A program made the translations under genes and the position numbers. A stretch of DNA of 64,000 nt from Shewanella livingstonensis (lineage in GTDB: Bacteria > Pseudomonadota > Gammaproteobacteria > Enterobacterales > Shewanellaceae), in the NCBI RefSeq assembly GCF_003855395.1, contig NZ_CP034015.1, positions 2,428,001 through 2,492,000 of the forward strand, read 5' to 3'. Within the stretch, counting starts at the first letter, position 1. Every line of letters begins with the position of its first letter. The notes under the pieces are model-generated. The model searched no databases. It worked only from the letters and a program-made list of their open reading frames with translations, and was not told the DNA's origin. Shown in pieces: positions 57,067-64,000 of this stretch.

Positions 57067-58167
57067 TTAACTCGGGCTGTACTCTGGATAATCTGTTAAG
57101 CCTTTTTCAGCACCTCCAAATAATGTTTCTGGGGTGTGCGCCGCTAATGGGTAACCTTGCTTAATACGGTTGGGCAAATCAGGGTTAGACACAAATGGTC
57201 GACCAAAACCAATCATATCCGCTAGACCATCGTTAATCGCCTGTGTGCCTTTTTCGCCGTTGTAGCGACCAGCATAAATCAGTACACCTTTATAAGCCGC
57301 TCGAACGGCATCTTTAAATCCTGCAGGTGTTTCAGGTGCATCATCCCAATCGACTTCAGCAAAATGAATGTAAACCACATTTAAGCTGTTAAGCAATACT
57401 GTTGCCGCGGTATAGGTTTCAATAGGGGTAGCATCAACCGTTCCATTTAGTGATGTAAAAGGCGCAAGGCGAACCCCAACACGATCTGCACCAATGGCCT
57501 CTGTCATTGCACTAACCACTTCGCCCAGAAAACGCAGGCGGTTTTCGATACTGCCACCATATTCGTCGATACGATTATTCGCTTCAGAATCAATAAACTG
57601 GTTAATTAAATAACCATTTGCAGCATGTAATTCTATACCATCAAAACCCGCTTCTATGGCATTTAACGCCGCTTGGCGATACTCACCAACAACATGTTCT
57701 ATGTCAGCTTTAGTCATTTCACGCGCTACAACTACGTCAACAAAACCGGGTTCGTCTGTACCGTTATCCACAAACACTTTTACATTTTGTGCTTTTAGCG
57801 CAGATGACGAAATAGGTTGCTTGCCGTTGATATTGTCGGGGTGTGTTACACGACCAACATGCCAAAGTTGGGCGAATATAGTGCCGCCTTTTGCATGCAC
57901 TGCTTTGGTGACCTTTTGCCATCCGGCGATTTGTTCAACAGAATAAATGCCTGGGGTCCAGGCGTAACCTTGGCCCATGGCTGAAATCTGGGTACCTTCA
58001 CTCACAATAAGGCCTGCAGATGCGCGTTGAGCATAATATTTGGCCATCATATCGTTGGCAACATTACCAGGCTGAGTAGCGCGCGATCGCGTCATTGGAG
58101 GCATAACAATACGATTTTTTAAAGAAAGTTTACCGAGTTGTATCGGTTGAAATAGTGACTCTTTCAT
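57067..58167 (-). CDS. nemA: Old yellow enzyme family alkene reductase (NemA-like)
   Basis: A 366-residue FMN TIM-barrel. Motifs: RIVMPPMTRSRA, QLWHVGRVTHP (Trp and His at the active site), GIELHAANGYLINQFID (His/Asn pair is replaced by His-Ala-Ala-Asn layout, HAANGYL), NRIDEYGGSIENRLRF and GFGRPFVSNPDLP. NemA reduces N-ethylmaleimide and other electrophilic alkenes and nitro-esters using NADPH. The start is ATG 58167, with AGAGGAA upstream, 13 bp after gloA. Co-transcription with glyoxalase I matches the E. coli nemRA-gloA locus. Confidence 0.92.
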   Translation of the reverse strand: MKESLFQPIQLGKLSLKNRIVMPPMTRSRATQPGNVANDMMAKYYAQRASAGLIVSEGTQISAMGQGYAWTPGIYSVEQIAGWQKVTKAVHAKGGTIFAQLWHVGRVTHPDNINGKQPISSSALKAQNVKVFVDNGTDEPGFVDVVVAREMTKADIEHVVGEYRQAALNAIEAGFDGIELHAANGYLINQFIDSEANNRIDEYGGSIENRLRFLGEVVSAMTEAIGADRVGVRLAPFTSLNGTVDATPIETYTAATVLLNSLNVVYIHFAEVDWDDAPETPAGFKDAVRAAYKGVLIYAGRYNGEKGTQAINDGLADMIGFGRPFVSNPDLPNRIKQGYPLAAHTPETLFGGAEKGLTDYPEYSPS

Positions 58168-58180
58168 TGTGTATTCCTCT

Positions 58181-58567
58181 TTACTGACTAATTTGGATGA
58201 GTTCAATTTGGTATCCATCAGGGTCGACGATAAAGGCGATGTGGGTTGTGCCACCTTTTACCGGTCCTGGTTCACGAGTCACTTTGCCACCGCGGGCTGT
58301 AATGTCATTACAGGCACTATAAATATCCGCTACACCCAGCGCAATATGGCCAAAAGCATTGCCTCGGTCATACTCATTGGTATCCCAGTTGTAGGTTAAT
58401 TCAATCGTGGTACTGTCTGCTTGAGTGCCATATCCGACAAAGACTAAGGTGTAGCGATACTCTTTGTTTTCAGTGGTTTCTAGCACTTTCATGCCCAGAA
58501 CATTAGTGTAAAACGCGATTGATTTTTCCAGATCAACGACTCTCAACATGGTGTGTAAAAATTTCAT
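58181..58567 (-). CDS. gloA: Lactoylglutathione lyase (glyoxalase I)
   Basis: A 128-residue VOC-fold enzyme isomerising the methylglyoxal-glutathione adduct to S-lactoylglutathione. The metal ligands are in the right places: His of KFLHTMLRV, Glu of TIELTYN, His of AFGHIALGV, and Glu of GYQIELIQ. This is the nickel-activated bacterial type by length. ATG 58567 gives the family N-terminus; an earlier in-frame start at 58585 would add six residues. Operon with nemA. Confidence 0.93.
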   Translation of the reverse strand: MKFLHTMLRVVDLEKSIAFYTNVLGMKVLETTENKEYRYTLVFVGYGTQADSTTIELTYNWDTNEYDRGNAFGHIALGVADIYSACNDITARGGKVTREPGPVKGGTTHIAFIVDPDGYQIELIQISQ

Positions 58568-59181
58568 ATATTTCTCTTTAGGCAATATCGTTGAATTGCA
58601 TCAGCGAACGTATAATTTACCGAATAAGTTGTGCAAATGGATGATGAGCTATGTTCGATAGTGATAATATACAGCGGATAGATGAAGATATTAAATGATT
58701 AAAACTTATCATTTTAATAACCTAATGTTATTGATTTTGAATTATTAACTTTGTATTTTTTATAATCGTTCTAACAGGAGAAATATCAAAAAGGTTATAA
58801 CTGAGTTAACCGGTGTCTGTTGTCATGCTCCAGCATACTTAAGCACGCTATCACTACAACTCATTGTTTATAATAAATTTTCTGTCGGAAAGGTGGGGTG
58901 AGGTAGTTAAGGCAAAGTAGTTAAGGCAATGTGCGAAGATAATGGCTTGATGGTGTGTAAAGGTAAAATACCTAGCGCAATGTAGGTATCCACACATTAA
59001 GTATTACCGTTCAAAAGTAACAGTTTAATCGTACAACGCAGTAATAGACAAAACGCGACAGTCTCTTTGTTAGTTTACGACTCTGTCATGAGCTAAAGTG
59101 GCATTAAGCAAAAATATTGTAATGCGAGTGTTAATCCCACCTAACGTAGACCTTAATGAAACTTAAAGTACACTTTACGGC
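58568..59181. other. Intergenic region, no gene recognised
   Basis: About 610 bp upstream of gloA and downstream of the EAL gene. It holds the gloA promoter and a short direct repeat, GTAGTTAAGGCAA, twice in tandem near 58902-58930. I found no NemR-type regulator gene, which is next to nemA in E. coli. Confidence 0.5.
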
Positions 59182-60012
59182 TTAAATACCAGCACCGGCA
59201 TCTAGTCTCAGAGTATGTTGATTGTTAACATGACTTTCACTGTGGTATATCTCAGCAAAATCAACTTGTGGCAGACATTCAAAGCCAGGTTTTGCGAACA
59301 AATAACCCTGCATCAGCTCAATGCCAGCATCACGCAGCCATTGCATTTCTTCTATTGTCTCTACACCTTCGGCTAACGAAGTAATCTTGAGTTCAGCAAA
59401 CAAGTTCAAACAATTTTTAATGATATATTGTCGGGTTTTATCTTTGTCGATGTTACGGATCAGTTTCATATCAAATTTGATGATGTTAGTTTGAAAATCT
59501 GCCAACAGCCCCAAACCAGCATAGCCAGAACCAAAATCATCCAGCGCGGTAATAAATCCTGACTTTTTGTAATACTCAACAATACCCTTAACAAATTCAG
59601 TATCGCTAATGTTCTCACTTTCGGTAAATTCAAACATGATTCTGTTGGTCGGAAAGCCATACTCTTTGGCGGCTTCTAAGGTGGTTCGAATACAGCGCTC
59701 AGGTTTATAAATCGCATTGGGGAGAAAGTTAATACTAAGCATTGAGTCTAGCTTTAGTTTAGCGGCCAGCGCGATGGCTTTAACGCGGCAAAGCTGATCA
59801 AACAGATAACGATTATCATCATTTACTTGGGCAATAACTGAAAAGGCGGATTCATTATTTAACCCACGAACTAATGCCTCGTAACCAAATATGCTATTAG
59901 TTTTACAGTTAATAATTGGTTGAAACGCCATTGTGAAATCAAAATCAAGGCTGCTTTTATCAAAACATTTATTACAAGAAAATCTGTCATAAACTATTGG
60001 CTTTGTTTCCAT
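59182..60012 (-). CDS. EAL-domain cyclic-di-GMP phosphodiesterase
   Basis: A 276-residue protein consisting of essentially one EAL domain without a sensor or GGDEF domain. The catalytic set looks complete: FGYEALVRG (EAL), SINFLPN, MFEFTESE, ALDDFGSGYAGL (DDFG), NIIKFDMKLIRN (Lys) and LAEGVETIEE (E-G-V-E). It should hydrolyse cyclic di-GMP to pGpG and so favour motility over biofilm. An N-terminal CNKC motif (near residues 13-16) before the domain is a possible small metal-binding or redox feature. Monocistronic. Confidence 0.87.
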   Translation of the reverse strand: METKPIVYDRFSCNKCFDKSSLDFDFTMAFQPIINCKTNSIFGYEALVRGLNNESAFSVIAQVNDDNRYLFDQLCRVKAIALAAKLKLDSMLSINFLPNAIYKPERCIRTTLEAAKEYGFPTNRIMFEFTESENISDTEFVKGIVEYYKKSGFITALDDFGSGYAGLGLLADFQTNIIKFDMKLIRNIDKDKTRQYIIKNCLNLFAELKITSLAEGVETIEEMQWLRDAGIELMQGYLFAKPGFECLPQVDFAEIYHSESHVNNQHTLRLDAGAGI

Positions 60013-60264
60013 TGTTACAACCTCAAATCAATATAACGTCCGCTTAAGCTATGCAGCAACGCAACCTAGGATTCTGGCTTGCCTCGTTATCACTAAAAGC
60101 ATGACGAGTACCAATGTAGCGCGTTACAAATCAACGTTAAGTATTTGTTTAATTAAGCCGCTATGCGGCAGAGAAGATAAAAATCGTACTAATTGCCTAA
60201 GACTCAATACTGGATAGAGACAGCTCAATAAGTATCGATAAGCTATAACGATTATCACCATAAA

Positions 60265-60438
60265 ATGAGTAAAAAATCAATCATAAATACATCAAAACAA
60301 CATCTTACCAACTTAGCCTTACAAGGCAAGCGGGTATTCCATCATCAATACTTATTCATGTGTGGATGGGCCGTTGTCGAGCTACTTTTACGGTATAACA
60401 GAGAATTGTATTATGCGATGGCATACTACCGTTCATAA
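60265..60438 (+). CDS. Possible 57-residue small protein
   Basis: An ATG frame encodes a basic 57-residue peptide with a central hydrophobic stretch (YLFMCGWAVVELLL) and Tyr-rich end. Codon use is plausible, but no ribosome-binding site precedes the ATG. The frame ends exactly at a stem-loop. It might instead be chance. The rest of the gap 60013-60562 shows no other gene. Confidence 0.3.
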   Translation: MSKKSIINTSKQHLTNLALQGKRVFHHQYLFMCGWAVVELLLRYNRELYYAMAYYRS

Positions 60439-60468
60439 AAAAGGCTAACCCAAATATAGGTTAGCCTT
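60437..60468 (-). terminator. Intrinsic terminator downstream of psiE
   Basis: AAGGCTAACC pairs with GGTTAGCCTT across 8 nt and is followed on the minus strand by a U run. Confidence 0.8.
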
Positions 60469-60562
60469 GTTAACGTTACCGTCTTTTTGATACGGCTAGC
60501 ATTGGTGAAGCAGATTATACCGCGCTAGCTGTGCTCAAATTATGGCACTGGCTAGTGCTTAG

Positions 60563-61012
60563 CTAGTTTTTAGAGAGGTGTCTTTGTTTAACGAGCCAGT
60601 ATGAAATGCCCAATGCAAGTGTCACTAAAGCAAGGCCGATGATCTGTTCTGCTGAAACGATTTTCAGATCTAACACAATAATTTTACGCGCGACAGCCAT
60701 AAGGGCGGTCGCAATCACTAATTCTACTGGAATAACATTCGACCCAAGGTAAAGACGAATATTGATAAAGATTTCAACTGCTATCAATACCAGCATAAAA
60801 GCACCGAAAGTCTCAAGAATATCTTCTGCATCAAGCAGAAAATACGGTGGGATAATCACTTTGCTGTAAATCACATAGACAACATCTGCAACACTCCAAA
60901 AAATAACCACCACCATTAAAACGGCCAATATTCTTATGGCAAATCGAATTGCCCGATGGAGTACTTTTAATAATTGATCTGAATGATCATCTGGTAACTC
61001 TTCATGTTTCAT
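60563..61012 (-). CDS. psiE: Phosphate-starvation-inducible protein PsiE
   Basis: A 149-residue inner-membrane protein with four helices. The family stretch EDILETFGAFMLVLIAVEIF and ARKIIVLDLK are recognisable. PsiE is induced by phosphate starvation in E. coli through PhoB; its function is unknown. The longer frame starting at 61243 overlaps the next gene and its first 77 residues look unlike PsiE, so ATG 61012 (MKHEELPDD) is the start. Confidence 0.85.
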   Translation of the reverse strand: MKHEELPDDHSDQLLKVLHRAIRFAIRILAVLMVVVIFWSVADVVYVIYSKVIIPPYFLLDAEDILETFGAFMLVLIAVEIFINIRLYLGSNVIPVELVIATALMAVARKIIVLDLKIVSAEQIIGLALVTLALGISYWLVKQRHLSKN

Positions 61013-61139
61013 GCATATTCCAAAATATTGCTGGCCCAAAGCCAATGTATTTAATAACGAGCGCCCAGGTATAGGCAATGAGTAAGTTAATTGTTTAGCA
61101 ACCCAACGGTTAGCAGTATTGTAAGCAATAAGGCACTTA

Positions 61140-61847
61140 TTAGAATGGCAATTGCTCACCGTTAAAATCATAAAACTTACCGGTATTATCAATCGATAAA
61201 TTCGCAATAACTTGCATAATCCCAAGTGCTGAATCGTTAACATTTTCTTGCGCCGCGCTTCCGCCCATATCGGTTTGAACCCAACCAGGATGAACCGATA
61301 CTACCGCGACATTATCATCAGCCAGTTCTGTCGATAAATTTACTGTTAGCATATTGGCGGCGGCCTTAGACATTCTATAACCATACCAATCGACACTTTG
61401 TGGTTTTGATAACGAGCCCTTTGAAGACGATATAATGGCTATCTTACATAGGCGTGACTTATTCAATAGAGATAATAAACAATGCGTTAAAAATAATGGC
61501 CCGAGCGCATTTACTTTAAAGCTCAGCTCAGCATCTGCATAATTAATCGCATGAATACTCTGATTATTGCTATCCAAATAGCCAGCATTATTAATGATTA
61601 AATCGAGGCTAATATTTCGCTGGCTAAGATTATTCGCCAAGCGATGGATGGTTTCAGGGCAGGTGATATCCATTAATTCAATCAATAATTTGTCAGAAAA
61701 TTGAGCCTTTAACGATATAAGCTCCGTCGTTGTTGCATCATCTCTACAGGTCGCAATAACGTTGCAGCCGTTAATAAGGTATTGCTTAGTTAGCGCCAAA
61801 CCAATGCCTCGATTAGCACCAGTGATTAATACCACTTCATCATTCAT
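61140..61847 (-). CDS. Short-chain dehydrogenase/reductase (C-factor-like)
   Basis: A 235-residue classical SDR. Cofactor motif LITGANRGIGLAL at the N-terminus, NNAGYLD (NAG), catalytic Ser in IISSSKGSLS and YGYRMSKAA (Tyr-x-x-x-Lys). This resembles CsgA/C-factor-type and carbonyl-reductase-like proteins; the substrate is unknown. It stands 127 bp upstream of psiE in the same direction. Confidence 0.85.
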   Translation of the reverse strand: MNDEVVLITGANRGIGLALTKQYLINGCNVIATCRDDATTTELISLKAQFSDKLLIELMDITCPETIHRLANNLSQRNISLDLIINNAGYLDSNNQSIHAINYADAELSFKVNALGPLFLTHCLLSLLNKSRLCKIAIISSSKGSLSKPQSVDWYGYRMSKAAANMLTVNLSTELADDNVAVVSVHPGWVQTDMGGSAAQENVNDSALGIMQVIANLSIDNTGKFYDFNGEQLPF

Positions 61848-62075
61848 TCAAAACCTCAAAATCTATTGTTTTATCTAGCACTATTGAACCGTGTTATGTA
61901 TACGTTATTGATTAATATCATCCTACCGCTGCACCCAGCAGGAGCGCCTTTGTGTACCTAAAACCGTCATGGTAATGACGTGTTTGTTTTCAGCGTAATG
62001 GCTATCAATATATCCATTATTAATATGCCCTTTTGAATGCATTCGTTTGAAGTATCAACGAGTGGGTATTAACAA

Positions 62076-62528
62076 TTACTGAGCCGTTGCGGCAACACTT
62101 AACGTATTGAGCACACCAGAAATTTTATCAATCACCTTATCGCAACCGGTAATACTATGACGCTGTTTAATGTACTGCGGATTATTGTAAGACAGCCAAA
62201 CCTTGTTATCTGCATCCTCACTAATTAATACCTTCTGCGGTAAGTCAATTGCAGCCATTTGATTACACAACATTAATTGGGTACCAATTTTAGGATTACC
62301 AAAAATGATCACTTCAGTTGGCCTCAGCGTTAAATCAACACCCGCGGCATTTTTTTGATGATCAATCCTAGCAAAAACCGTAAATCCTTTGTCTTTTATA
62401 ATCGACTCAAATCTGTCAGCGGTTTCTTTGGCCGAGTAATGGCTTTCAAGCGAGATAAGGCTTTCTACGGCATAAGCTTGGGTAGAGGCGATTAAGACGA
62501 CAAACGCTAAGGAGATATTGTTAATCAT
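62076..62528 (-). CDS. DUF302 periplasmic protein
   Basis: A 150-residue protein with a signal peptide of about 20 residues (ending TQAYA). The mature part is a DUF302 domain: SAKETADRFESIIKDKGFTVFARIDH, GVDLTLRPTEVIIFGNPKIGTQLM and LPQKVLISEDADNKVWLSYNNP. Members occur in many bacteria, often as small periplasmic proteins; the function is unknown. Two Cys (near 107 and 139) may form a disulfide. Confidence 0.87.
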   Translation of the reverse strand: MINNISLAFVVLIASTQAYAVESLISLESHYSAKETADRFESIIKDKGFTVFARIDHQKNAAGVDLTLRPTEVIIFGNPKIGTQLMLCNQMAAIDLPQKVLISEDADNKVWLSYNNPQYIKQRHSITGCDKVIDKISGVLNTLSVAATAQ

Positions 62529-62626
62529 TATGGTTACCTATTTGTTCTGTGTAATAAATATAAAAACTTCAGTTTTATACTCAGTAAAGACGTATAGCAG
62601 TTTTAGTAAATTGTTGTTTAATATGT

Positions 62627-62698
62627 GTAAGTGCTTTTGTAAGTGCTTTTGTAAGTGCTTTTCCAAGTGCTTATTCAAGTGTGTTCCCCAAGTGCTTT
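62627..62698. repeat. Tandem 12-bp repeat GTAAGTGCTTTT, six units
   Basis: Three exact copies of GTAAGTGCTTTT at 62627-62662 are followed by three diverged copies. The unit is four codons long, and one plus-strand frame would translate as repeated KCFC. A 66-codon frame at 62518-62718 contains it, but without support as a gene. Confidence 0.88.
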
Positions 62699-62833
62699 TA
62701 AAGAGTGAGTATTTGTAACGTTAAATGCCTTAACCCAGCTTTTTAAGTCTTGAGTTAACGGCGGTTAACGATTTGCAAAGCATTGTCTAGGCTAGCGCGA
62801 CTAACAGCAGTCTAGTCGTTTCAGGCCTCTTTA

Positions 62834-63154
62834 TTACTGTGGGGCTAATTTTACCGCCGTGCCAAAAGCCATTATTTCAGACGACCCATCCATTATTGCA
62901 CTTGTTGTAAAGCGGATCCCCACAATCGCATCAGCCCCTTTTTGGGCCGCACTGGCAACTAAACGCTTAATGGCGACATCTCTGGCGTCACTTAACATTT
63001 CGGTGTAACCGCGGATCTCGCCACCGACAATACTCTTTAAGCCAGCCATGATATCTCGGCCAATATGTTTAGATTGAACCACATTACCTGTTACAACACC
63101 GACAATTTCAATAATGTCCCGACCGGGAATGGTTTCTGTTGTGGTGTAAATCAT
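62834..63154 (-). CDS. ybjQ: YbjQ family protein (UPF0145)
   Basis: A 106-residue protein of the YbjQ family, a small pentamer-forming fold once called heavy-metal-binding domain. Motifs: TTETIPGRDIIEIVGVVTG, KSIVGGEIRGYTEMLSDARD and GADAIVGIRFTTS. GGAGG lies 4 nt before the ATG. The function is unknown. Confidence 0.92.
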   Translation of the reverse strand: MIYTTTETIPGRDIIEIVGVVTGNVVQSKHIGRDIMAGLKSIVGGEIRGYTEMLSDARDVAIKRLVASAAQKGADAIVGIRFTTSAIMDGSSEIMAFGTAVKLAPQ

Positions 63155-63727
63155 ACATCCTCCATGAAAAATTAATCATAAACCATCGTACTGTGAACAG
63201 GTGTAAATAGGAATTCAATTAGTGAGACTTAAATGAACCCCTAATATGCTTGTTTACGCTTTAGGCGCATCTCGCAATAAAGAGCCGTCATCAATAGCCG
63301 TAATGTAGAGTCTTAATACAGAATGGTAATGTATACGATGCGTATACGATCCATTAACTGCTGGTGGACGTAATAGCTGACTTAATAAACCACTCAATAT
63401 GAAAGTAAGTAAACTCGATGTTTACAAATCGTTTATTAATTAACCTGCTCAACCTTATTTTGAGTAAATAAGCAGTTTAGTGAATAGAAGTTAAAAATTT
63501 ACCGAGGGTAATACTTTTATTTTTGCATAATCATGAATAGTTATTCTTATGGCACGCTGGTGGCATTAGTCTGCGTTAGCGGTGTTTTTTACTATCACTT
63601 TATTTTTATAGGGCTGTTTATGGCGTTAAACATGGCATAATTAGTCACTACTTTCAGCATTCGTTTTGTGTAAACGTTTTTAGTAATCGCTTTCGTGATA
63701 ATACTTTCGTGATAATAGAGGTTTTGT
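63155..63727. other. Intergenic region, mostly featureless
   Basis: The 573 bp upstream of ybjQ and of the partial gene at the right edge contain a short palindrome GTATACG-ATG-CGTATAC (63331-63347) and one candidate small frame at 63533-63640. Nothing else was recognised. Confidence 0.5.
63533..63640 (+). CDS. Possible 35-residue membrane peptide
   Basis: The ATG frame encodes a highly hydrophobic peptide with one predicted transmembrane helix (about residues 7-32). Small membrane proteins of this size are common in bacteria. There is no ribosome-binding site at a normal distance (GAGGG is 14 nt upstream), so support is weak. Confidence 0.25.
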   Translation: MNSYSYGTLVALVCVSGVFYYHFIFIGLFMALNMA

Positions 63728-64000
63728 TTGGCTTCACATCATTCATTATTAAATCATCAACGTCATTTTGAACGTATAGGTCCCGACTATCGCAATGGCG
63801 ATTCGGTGAGCTTTTTAGACATCAAACACACCTTTGGTTTAAAGCACATCCGCGTAGGCAAATGGGTCAACCGTGAAGAGTCGGCATTAGCGGCTAACTT
63901 GATATTTGATTCATTAGCCGATCTCGCCAATATTCTAGGTGTACCGCCAGAGTTAATAGGTCTGCGTGGCAGCTTACGCTTTGCCTTTGGTCATGGCGGG
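63728..64000 (+). CDS. CLCA_X / LPD1-like protein, 5' part only
   Basis: The first 91 residues are present; the gene runs off the right edge. Translation starts at a TTG 6 nt after AGAGG; a stop codon lies 12 bp upstream in frame. The segment ERIGPDYRNGDSVSFLDIKH, the following FGLKHIRVGKWV and SLRFAFGHGG resemble CLCA_X proteins and the N-terminal part of the LPD1 domain, by recall rather than a search. The function of these proteins is not established; LPD1-type domains occur in polyvalent proteins of mobile elements. Confidence 0.5.
   Translation, partial: MASHHSLLNHQRHFERIGPDYRNGDSVSFLDIKHTFGLKHIRVGKWVNREESALAANLIFDSLADLANILGVPPELIGLRGSLRFAFGHGG

Noticed and set aside
58168..58254. N-terminal extension of the alkene reductase by 29 residues
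   Set aside because: It overlaps gloA, while ATG 58167 has a good ribosome-binding site and gives the family N-terminus.
61013..61243. N-terminal extension of psiE by 77 residues
   Set aside because: It overlaps the short-chain dehydrogenase gene on the same strand and does not resemble PsiE.
62518..62718. Cys-rich 66-codon frame over the 12-bp repeat
   Set aside because: It is explained by the tandem repeat, overlaps the DUF302 start and lacks a ribosome-binding site.
1..64000. CRISPR arrays, tRNA or rRNA genes, prophage or defence islands
   Set aside because: No regularly spaced repeats, no cloverleaf or rRNA-like sequence, and no phage, restriction-modification or toxin-antitoxin genes were recognised.

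Overview
The window is a stretch of gammaproteobacterial chromosome, almost certainly Shewanella. It is AT-rich, and the proteins look like Shewanella orthologues throughout. The housekeeping order ubiG-gyrA-serC-aroA-cmk-rpsA-ihfB-lapA-lapB-pyrF fits that group, and so does a chromosomal qnr gene beside a periplasmic [NiFe] uptake hydrogenase cluster. I see no rRNA, tRNA, CRISPR array, prophage or full-length insertion sequence. One MITE-like element is present. Species-level assignment (for example the cold-water S. frigidimarina/livingstonensis group) is a guess.

Layout. 1-7.1 kb: mixed single genes, namely a cut-off YghU-type glutathione transferase, a type II haloacid dehalogenase, a zinc-ribbon membrane protein, a secreted EF-hand protein, a RIO1-like kinase, a BamA/TamA-like barrel and a DUF3108-like periplasmic protein. 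7.2-11.4 kb: aerobic class Ia ribonucleotide reductase (nrdA-nrdB-ferredoxin) behind paired NrdR-type boxes and a DnaA box. 11.7-31.2 kb: core genes for ubiquinone synthesis, DNA gyrase, serine and aromatic amino acids, nucleotides, ribosomal protein S1, IHF, LPS assembly and pyrimidines. A methyltransferase, a serine-type permease and a 267-bp MITE-like element lie among them. 31.2-34.3 kb: an uncharacterised protein and an acyl-CoA dehydrogenase with a PsrA-like operator.

34.4-47.1 kb (minus strand): a complete hydrogenase locus, hyaA-hyaB-hyaC-hyaD-hydE-hypF and hypB-hypC-hypD-hypE-hypA, followed by a 54-residue His-containing membrane protein. HyaA carries a Tat signal and HyaC is the quinone-linked cytochrome b. 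HypA-F plus the HypF-like HydE build the active site, and HyaD trims HyaB. Two perfect FNR/EtrA-type sites precede hyaA and a near-perfect one precedes hypB, so the locus is probably switched on by oxygen loss.

47.2-64 kb: accessory genes. These are qnr (a pentapeptide-repeat gyrase protector), a secreted protein of unknown function, an MscS channel, a Cys-cluster protein, and a deoxyribose-type operon (deoQ / deoK-deoP-deoX) with a DeoR-like palindromic operator. Then come an EamA exporter, gloA-nemA for electrophile detoxification, an EAL phosphodiesterase, PsiE, a short-chain dehydrogenase, a DUF302 protein, YbjQ and the start of a CLCA_X/LPD1-like gene. Several starts were moved to internal codons on ribosome-binding-site or family grounds, as stated in each entry. 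No database search was run.
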